Notes under the pieces: model-generated
Databases searched by the model: none
The model's input: the letters and a program-made list of their open reading frames with translations, nothing else
Told to the model about the DNA's origin: nothing
In this document: in pieces, positions 58,530-64,000 of the stretch
Position numbering within the stretch: position 1 is the first letter of the stretch
How the letters are laid out: each line of letters begins with the position of its first letter
Made by a program: the position numbers and the translations under genes
Assembly (NCBI GenBank): GCA_047606825.1
Contig: JASGDY010000007.1
Span: forward strand, 1 to 64,000
Direction: 5' to 3'
Length of the DNA: 64,000 nucleotides
From: Rhizosphaericola sp047606825
Lineage (GTDB): Bacteria; Bacteroidota; Bacteroidia; Chitinophagales; Chitinophagaceae

Positions 58530-59882
58530 ATGAACGGACGGGTTTTAATCATAGACGATGAAGAAAAAATCAGGACGCTGCTTTCCAAGATCATCGCCTT
58601 GGAAGGCTTTGAGGTAATGCAGGTTCTCGACATCAGAAGCGGGCTGAAAAAACTGGAAACCTCCAGTGTCGATGTCGTCCTCTGTGACGTAAAGCTGCCC
58701 GACGGCAGTGGCGTCGAGGCCGCCAAAACCATCAAGGAAAAACATCCCGCCACGGAGATTGTCCTGCTTACCGCCTACGGCAACATCCCAGACGGCGTTC
58801 AGGCGATAAAAAACGGCGCGTTCGACTATATCACCAAGGGCGACGACAACAACAAAATCATTCCGCTGCTGTACAAAGCCACCGAAAAAGCCGTGCTCGC
58901 CAGACGCGTACAGCAACTGGAGAAACAACTGTACGGCAGGCATTCTTTTGACAGCATCGTGGGTAGGTCCAAGGCACTGAAAGCCGCCATTGAGGCCGCC
59001 GGCAAAGTGGCGGCGACCGATGCAACCGTCCTGCTCACGGGCGAGACGGGAACAGGCAAGGAAGTGTTTGCGCAGGCAGTCCACAACGCAAGCCCGCGGA
59101 GCAAGCATCCTTTTGTCGCGGTGAACTGCTCCACTTTCAGCAAGGAACTGTTGGAAAACGAGCTTTTCGGCCACAGGGCAGGAGCTTTCACGGGTGCCAC
59201 GAAAGACAGCAACGGGATATTTGAGGAAGCGAGCAACGGCACCGTTTTCCTGGATGAAATCGGCGAGATGCCGTTGGACTTGCAGGCCAAGCTACTGCGC
59301 GTCCTGGAAACGGGCGAATTTTTAAAGGTAGGCGACAGCAGACCTACAAAAGTCAATGTACGCACCATTGCCGCCACCAACAGGGATCTGCAGAAAGAGG
59401 TGGAAGCGGGCAACTTCCGCGAGGACCTGTTTTACCGCATCGCTGTTTTCCAGATTGCACTGCCGCCACTCAGGGAACGCGTTGCGGACATCGAAGAACT
59501 GGCGACCTTTTTCCTACGGATGTTTGCCGACAAAACCAACAGGAAAATAACAACTATATCGGCTTCTTATCTGGATGCGCTCAGACAACACGCATGGAAA
59601 GGCAACATCCGCGAGCTTAAAAACGTCATCGAGCGGAGCGTCATACTTACAGACGGGACCGAACTGGCCGTTGACAGCCTGCCTAACGAATTGCAGCAAT
59701 ACAGCAAACCTACTGCGACAAAAGAAAAAACCATGTCTGCCTTTGGGCTGGCAAGTGCCGAAAAAATCCACATCCAAAAAGTGCTCAACTACACCGACGG
59801 CAACAAGACCGAAACGGCAAGGCTGCTGAACATCGCACTGACCACTCTGTACCGCAAGCTCGACGAATACCAGATAAAATAA
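58530..59882 (+). CDS. Sigma-54-dependent response regulator (NtrC family), probable kdp regulator
   Basis: The protein has 450 residues. The receiver domain (1-120) has acidic residues IIDDEEK and phospho-acceptor Asp53 (VVLCDVKLPDG). The AAA+ domain (140-375) has Walker A GETGTGKE (171-178), the sigma-54 contact loop GAFTGA (218-223), Walker B TVFLDEIGEM and ATNRDLQ. The C-terminal Fis-type helix-turn-helix is TETARLLNIALTTLYRKL. It remodels sigma-54 polymerase at target promoters. It directly precedes the kdp operon, as is common in Bacteroidota, and a candidate -24/-12 site lies before the first kdp frame. Its sensor kinase is not in the window. Confidence 0.93.
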   Translation: MNGRVLIIDDEEKIRTLLSKIIALEGFEVMQVLDIRSGLKKLETSSVDVVLCDVKLPDGSGVEAAKTIKEKHPATEIVLLTAYGNIPDGVQAIKNGAFDYITKGDDNNKIIPLLYKATEKAVLARRVQQLEKQLYGRHSFDSIVGRSKALKAAIEAAGKVAATDATVLLTGETGTGKEVFAQAVHNASPRSKHPFVAVNCSTFSKELLENELFGHRAGAFTGATKDSNGIFEEASNGTVFLDEIGEMPLDLQAKLLRVLETGEFLKVGDSRPTKVNVRTIAATNRDLQKEVEAGNFREDLFYRIAVFQIALPPLRERVADIEELATFFLRMFADKTNRKITTISASYLDALRQHAWKGNIRELKNVIERSVILTDGTELAVDSLPNELQQYSKPTATKEKTMSAFGLASAEKIHIQKVLNYTDGNKTETARLLNIALTTLYRKLDEYQIK

Positions 59883-59905
59883 CTCTTTCAAAACGCTAGC
59901 CCCAG

Positions 59906-59933
59906 CCCTTTCAAAACGAAAGGGTTTTTTCTT
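59906..59933 (+). terminator. Terminator after the response regulator gene
   Basis: CCCTTTC-AAAAC-GAAAGGG is followed by TTTTTTCTTT. It separates the regulator gene transcriptionally from the kdp genes, which therefore need their own promoter. Confidence 0.85.
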
Positions 59934-59999
59934 TCCTCTTTTTCCTAAAAAAACACAAAACCCAATACAGTAGGGCATTTCAGCCTTTGTGGATTCCGT

Positions 60000-60014
60000 T
60001 GGAACGGATATTGG
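60000..60014 (+). promoter_or_regulatory. Candidate sigma-54 promoter of the kdp operon
   Basis: TGGAACGGATATTGG matches TGGCAC-N5-TTGC at 8 of the 10 defined positions: the -24 GG is intact and the -12 GC reads GG. The start codon at 60047 lies 32 bases further on. Adjacent location to a GAFTGA-type activator gene supports it; the altered -12 dinucleotide weakens it. Confidence 0.45.
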
Positions 60015-60046
60015 TCACCTCTCCGTACATCAAATCAGTAGTAGTT

Positions 60047-60130
60047 ATGACCACAGTAATCCTAGTCTTTGCAGGCCTTTTGGGTTTTGCGCTTTTTTAT
60101 GCATCCATCAAATTCTTTGAAAAAGTATGA
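60047..60130 (+). CDS. 27-residue membrane peptide upstream of kdpF
   Basis: The frame ATG 60047 to TGA 60128-60130 encodes MTTVILVFAGLLGFALFYAS followed by IKFFEKV. It is a single hydrophobic helix with a short charged C-terminus. The stop overlaps the kdpF start (ATGA), a sign of coupled translation. It resembles KdpF in size but lacks the K-P-E-R/K-F ending. It may be an additional small subunit or leader peptide of the Kdp complex. Too short for standard annotation; I recall similar short frames before kdpF in other Bacteroidota but could not verify. Confidence 0.6.
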   Translation: MTTVILVFAGLLGFALFYASIKFFEKV

Positions 60131-60204
60131 CAGCACTATTCATTATCGCAATCGGAGTATTTGGCTATATGTGCTATGTACTCGTCAAGCCCGAAAAGTT
60201 CTAG
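60127..60204 (+). CDS. kdpF: KdpF, small stabilising subunit of the K+-transporting ATPase
   Basis: The protein has 25 residues: MTALFIIAIGVFGYMCYVLV followed by KPEKF. The single helix and final KPEKF match KdpF (usual ending RPERF/KPEKF), which stabilises the KdpABC complex in the membrane. It overlaps the preceding peptide gene by four bases and lies 53 bases before kdpA. Confidence 0.85.
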   Translation: MTALFIIAIGVFGYMCYVLVKPEKF

Positions 60205-60257
60205 CAACGAAACGGGAAGACAGAAACCCCATTTTAAATTTTTAACAAGAAAAAAGC

Positions 60258-61958
60258 ATGAATACGGAAATTATTGGGATAGTACTGATGTGTGCAGCGG
60301 TGGTGTTGCTCGCCGTACCGCTCGGTCGGTACATAGGCAAGGTATTTAGTAACGAAAAGACATGGCTGGACAAGGTGTTCAACCCTGTTGACAACGTCTT
60401 TTACAGGCTTGGCGGCATCAACCCCGCCAAGGAGATGAACTGGAAGCAGCACCTTGTGGCCTTGCTGACCATCAACCTGTTCTGGTTTTTGCTGTGCATG
60501 TTCGTGTTGATGAACATGGGCTGGCTGCCCCTCAACCCTGACGGCAACCCGTCTATGGGTGCAGACCTGGCTTTCAATACGTCCATCAGCTTTATCAGCA
60601 ACACCAACCTGCAACACTATTCGGGTGAGACGGGGATGTCCTACCTGGGACAACTGACGGTCATGTTGTTCCAGTTCATCAGTGCAGGCTGTGGCATGGC
60701 AATAGCGGCAACAGTGTTCTTCGCCATGAAGGAAAGGACGACGGACAAGTTGGGCAATTTTTACTTCCTGTTTGTAAGGAGCTGCACCAGGATTTTGTTT
60801 CCGATTGCACTGGTGGTCGCCCTGCTGTTGTTGTTCAACGGTACGCCGATGACCTTTGCCGGGAAAGATACCATCACTAACCTGCAAGGAGATACGGTGC
60901 AGGTCAGCCGTGGACCGGTCGCGGCCTTTGTCGCCATCAAACAAATCGGGACGAACGGCGGTGGTTTCTTCGGTCCTAATTCCGCCCATCCGCTCGAAAA
61001 CCCCAACTACCTTACCAATATCATCGAGACTGTCACCATCCTGTTGATTCCTATGGCGATGGTATCTGCACTGGGCTATATCCTGAAAAGAAGAAGACTC
61101 GCATGGACAATTTTTGGTGTGATGGCGGTCGGATTCATACTCCTGCTGTTGCCGACAGTCGTCAACGAAATGAAGGGAAACCCCGCCATTGCCAAGATGG
61201 GTATTGCACAGCCGATGGGCAGCATGGAAGGTAAGGAAGTCCGGTTTGGTTCGGCGGCTTCCGCCTATTGGGCGATCAATACGACCTGTAGCAGCAACGG
61301 TTCCGTCAACGCGATGCACGACAGCCTCACACCGCTCTCAGGGATGGATACGATGCTGGGCATGATGCTTAACTGCCTCTTTGGCGGCGTAGGCGTCGGT
61401 TTCCTCAACTTTTACATATTCATCATATTGGCAGTGTTCATAAGTGGGTTGATGGTGGGAAGGACGCCTGAGTTTCTGGGCAAGAAAATAGAAGCCAGGG
61501 AAATGAAGATTGCCATGATTATCGCCTTGCTGCATCCCCTGCTGATACTTGCAGGGACTGCCATTGCAAGCTATCTCTATGCCCACCGTCCCCAAACGTA
61601 TGCCGGTTGGCTCAACAATCCGGGATACCACGGTTTCAGTGAGATGCTGTACGAGTTTACCTCCTCCAGTGCCAACAATGGCAGCGGTTTTGAAGGGTTG
61701 GGGGACAACACGCCTTTTTGGAACATCGGCTGCGGCATCGTCATGCTGCTGGCCAGGTTCTTGCCTATCATAGGCCCTGTCGCCATTGCAGGCAGCCTTG
61801 CCGCCAAAAAATATATTCCCGAAAGTGCGGGCACACTGAAAACAGACACTGCCACCTTTGGCATGATGGTGTTTGCCGTCATTGTCATTGTCGCGGCACT
61901 GTCCTTCTTCTCGGCATTGGCGTTGGGACCCATATCAGAATATTTTTCCCTCCAGTAA
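60258..61958 (+). CDS. kdpA: Potassium-transporting ATPase subunit A
   Basis: The protein has 566 residues, the K+ channel-like subunit of the KdpFABC pump with ten membrane helices. The four selectivity-filter-like loops are visible: NTSISFISNTNLQHYSGE, KQIGTNGGGFFGPNSAHPLE, NTTCSSNGSVNAMHDSLTPL and TSSSANNGSGFEGLGDNTPF. GKYIPESAG-type and QPMGSMEGKEVRFG sequences are conserved. It gives high-affinity K+ uptake under limitation. Complete; kdpB follows by 31 bases. Confidence 0.97.
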   Translation: MNTEIIGIVLMCAAVVLLAVPLGRYIGKVFSNEKTWLDKVFNPVDNVFYRLGGINPAKEMNWKQHLVALLTINLFWFLLCMFVLMNMGWLPLNPDGNPSMGADLAFNTSISFISNTNLQHYSGETGMSYLGQLTVMLFQFISAGCGMAIAATVFFAMKERTTDKLGNFYFLFVRSCTRILFPIALVVALLLLFNGTPMTFAGKDTITNLQGDTVQVSRGPVAAFVAIKQIGTNGGGFFGPNSAHPLENPNYLTNIIETVTILLIPMAMVSALGYILKRRRLAWTIFGVMAVGFILLLLPTVVNEMKGNPAIAKMGIAQPMGSMEGKEVRFGSAASAYWAINTTCSSNGSVNAMHDSLTPLSGMDTMLGMMLNCLFGGVGVGFLNFYIFIILAVFISGLMVGRTPEFLGKKIEAREMKIAMIIALLHPLLILAGTAIASYLYAHRPQTYAGWLNNPGYHGFSEMLYEFTSSSANNGSGFEGLGDNTPFWNIGCGIVMLLARFLPIIGPVAIAGSLAAKKYIPESAGTLKTDTATFGMMVFAVIVIVAALSFFSALALGPISEYFSLQ

Positions 61959-61989
61959 AACCAGACGGATTCAAAAACAGATTTAAAAC

Positions 61990-64000
61990 ATGAAACGAGA
62001 TACAAACAACAAACTTTTCCAGTCGGCTTTGGTAAAAGAAGCGCTGAAACAGTCTTTCCTGAAACTGAGCCCTGCCAAGATGTTCCGCAACCCCGTGATG
62101 TTCACGGTATGGATCGGCACGTTGGTGATGGCAGGCGTGTGTATATGGATAGCCACGGGTGAAAAAAGCCAAGGAAGCCTTGCCTACAACATTGTGGTAA
62201 CTGCCGTGCTGCTCGTTACGTTGCTGTTCGCCAACTTTGCCGAAGCCATTGCCGAGGCAAGGGGAAAGGCTCAGGCCGACAGCCTACGCAAAACAAGGGA
62301 GGAGACACCCGCAAAAAAAGTGGAAACCGTCGGTGATATATTCATGGACGAGGTGCATGTCGTCCCGTCCTCAACCTTACGCAAAGGAGACCTCTTCATC
62401 TGTGAAACCGGCGACATCATACCGTCCGACGGTGAAATCGTCGAGGGACTCGCCACCATCGACGAGAGCGCCATTACGGGCGAAAGCGCCCCAGTCATCC
62501 GTGAAGCGGGCGGAGACAAAAGCAGCGTGACGGGAGGCACCAAAGTATTGTCCGACAAGATAAAAGTCAAAGTCACAACCGAAGCCGGCGAAAGTTTCCT
62601 GGACAAGATGATCGCGTTGGTAGAAGGTGCGTCGAGGCAGAAAACGCCCAACGAGATTGCCTTGACGATATTGTTGGCAGGCTTTACACTGGTGTTCATC
62701 ATCGTGGCCGTTACGCTCAAACCCTTTGGCGACTATGCCAATACTCCCATTGCCATCGCGTCCTTTATCTCCCTTTTCGTCTGTCTAATCCCGACGACAA
62801 TTGGTGGCCTCCTGTCGGCAATAGGGATTGCGGGGATGGACAGGGCGTTGCGGGCCAACGTGGTTACCAAAAGCGGCAAAGCCGTGGAGACCGCCGGCGA
62901 CGTAGACGTATTGCTGCTGGACAAAACGGGAACGATTACCATCGGCAACAGGAAGGCTACCCGTTTCCATGTTGCTGCCGGTGTGGAAGAGCGCCACTTT
63001 CTCAAGTCCGTCGTTCTAAGTTCCAGGGCAGACGAAACGCCCGAAGGGAAGTCCATCATAGAACTTGCGGGTATCGACCCTTTGAACTATGAAATCAACC
63101 ATCCTCGGTACATTCAATTCTCTGCGGAAACCAGATGTTCCGGCATCGACTATGAAGACAGGAGAATCAGGAAAGGCGCGGCGGACGCCATACGCACGAT
63201 AGTGGAAAAAGCAGGAAATGCTTTTCCCGACGAAACCGCCGAACAGGTCAAGACAATTGCGGGCAACGGCGGGACACCATTGGTGGTTTCGGAAAATGAA
63301 AATGTGTTGGGCGTCATCGAATTGCAGGACATCATCAAGCCCGGCATACAGGAACGTTTTGGACGCCTGCGCAAGATGGGCATCAAGACCGTGATGGTGA
63401 CAGGAGACAATCCTTTGACGGCAAAATACATTGCCGAAAAGGCGGGCGTGGACGACTTCATTGCCGAGGCCAGGCCCGAAGACAAAATGGACTATATCCG
63501 CAAGGAACAATCCGGCGGCAGACTGGTCGCCATGATGGGCGACGGCACCAACGACGCACCCGCACTCGCCCAGGCTGATGTCGGCGTGGCGATGAACAGC
63601 GGTACGCAGGCCGCCAAGGAAGCGGGCAACATGGTAGACTTGGACAACGACCCTACCAAACTGATTGAGGTCGTAGAGATAGGCAAGCAGCTTTTGATGA
63701 CAAGGGGAACGCTCACGACGTTCAGCATCGCCAACGATGTAGCCAAATACTTTGCCATCGTTCCGGCACTGTTCATCGTCTCCATCCCGGCATTGCAGGG
63801 GCTGAACATCATGCGGCTGCATTCTCCCGAAAGTGCCATCCTTTCCGCCGTCATCTTCAACGCGGCCATCATCCCGCTCCTGATTCCCTTGGCGCTGAAA
63901 GGCGTGGCATACAAGCCCATCGGCGCAAGTGCACTGTTGCGCAGGAACCTGTTTGTTTATGGGCTGGGAGGTGTAGTTGTACCCTTCATCGGGATAAAAC
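61990..64000 (+). CDS. kdpB: Potassium-transporting ATPase ATP-binding subunit B (partial, runs off window)
   Basis: The 670 residues seen from ATG 61990 (MKRDTNNKLFQSALVKEALK) make up nearly the whole of the roughly 675-680-residue subunit. It is the P-type ATPase motor of KdpFABC. The motifs are the actuator loop DESAITGESAPVI, PTTIGGLLSAIGIAGMDRAL (membrane), phosphorylation site LLDKTGTITIGNR, nucleotide-binding RKGAADAIR, MVTGDNPLTAKYIA and hinge MGDGTNDAPALAQADVGVAM. The reading frame is open at the right edge; kdpC should follow outside. Confidence 0.97.
   Translation, partial: MKRDTNNKLFQSALVKEALKQSFLKLSPAKMFRNPVMFTVWIGTLVMAGVCIWIATGEKSQGSLAYNIVVTAVLLVTLLFANFAEAIAEARGKAQADSLRKTREETPAKKVETVGDIFMDEVHVVPSSTLRKGDLFICETGDIIPSDGEIVEGLATIDESAITGESAPVIREAGGDKSSVTGGTKVLSDKIKVKVTTEAGESFLDKMIALVEGASRQKTPNEIALTILLAGFTLVFIIVAVTLKPFGDYANTPIAIASFISLFVCLIPTTIGGLLSAIGIAGMDRALRANVVTKSGKAVETAGDVDVLLLDKTGTITIGNRKATRFHVAAGVEERHFLKSVVLSSRADETPEGKSIIELAGIDPLNYEINHPRYIQFSAETRCSGIDYEDRRIRKGAADAIRTIVEKAGNAFPDETAEQVKTIAGNGGTPLVVSENENVLGVIELQDIIKPGIQERFGRLRKMGIKTVMVTGDNPLTAKYIAEKAGVDDFIAEARPEDKMDYIRKEQSGGRLVAMMGDGTNDAPALAQADVGVAMNSGTQAAKEAGNMVDLDNDPTKLIEVVEIGKQLLMTRGTLTTFSIANDVAKYFAIVPALFIVSIPALQGLNIMRLHSPESAILSAVIFNAAIIPLLIPLALKGVAYKPIGASALLRRNLFVYGLGGVVVPFIGIK

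Noticed and set aside
1..64000. CRISPR arrays, rRNA and tRNA genes
   Set aside because: No regularly spaced repeats of CRISPR size, no rRNA segments and no tRNA cloverleaf with CCA end were noticed on reading; a covariance search was not possible.

Overview
This window is chromosomal DNA from a Bacteroidota bacterium, most likely of the Chitinophagaceae/Chitinophagales type. The support is a SusC/SusD outer-membrane nutrient pair, TAnnTTTG promoter boxes, weak Shine-Dalgarno sequences, a Bacteroidota-style FtsZ with a tail beyond the conserved C-terminal peptide, and several Bacteroidota-typical families (DUF6580, DUF6624, a DUF6686-like protein, a DUF2271 protein next to a PepSY reductase). 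The genus cannot be fixed from sequence reading alone. No rRNA, tRNA or CRISPR array was recognised.

Layout. 1-4.3 kb is an eroded accessory stretch: a TonB C-terminal relic, a 5'-truncated O-antigen-ligase/TPR gene, a lipoprotein with a JAMM-like metal-binding motif, and a small exported gene whose 5' end has been duplicated as a 124-bp direct repeat. 4.3-9.6 kb carries an SRPBCC protein, an ABC-2 permease, serine acetyltransferase EpsC, two BON/SH3 stress-type proteins and a small ABC ATPase operon. 9.6-14.6 kb is a predicted extracytosolic flavin electron-transfer locus: ApbE flavin transferase, a DUF6686-like protein, a PepSY-flavodoxin-FNR fusion reductase and a DUF2271 protein. Its two upstream regions share helically phased repeats. 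15-28 kb holds housekeeping genes: an alpha/beta hydrolase, a solitary rpoB, a DUF6624 protein, an MBL hydrolase, a ComEA-like HhH protein, isoaspartyl peptidase/asparaginase, a DUF6580 protein, a 50-aa membrane protein, RNase H, a toxin-antitoxin pair whose toxin carries an in-frame stop, and purC.

28.3-44.8 kb is a complete, co-directional dcw cell-wall/division cluster (mraZ-rsmH-ftsL-ftsI-murE-mraY-murD-ftsW-murG-murC-ftsQ-ftsA-ftsZ). It is preceded by a three-repeat MraZ-type operator and a perfect DnaA box and followed by a terminator.

44.9-58.2 kb is accessory: SusD/SusC, an AraC regulator, an MFS exporter, a set of small quinone/aromatic-type enzymes (two ABM monooxygenases, a VOC lipoprotein, EthD) interspersed with gene relics, a clan GH-A glycoside hydrolase and aroE. 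58.5 kb to the end is a sigma-54-dependent response regulator followed by the kdp potassium-uptake operon. That operon contains a small membrane peptide gene ahead of kdpF and a candidate sigma-54 promoter; kdpB runs off the window. A 140-bp MITE-like repeat occurs twice, with a third, core-only copy, and several palindromic repeats lie between genes.
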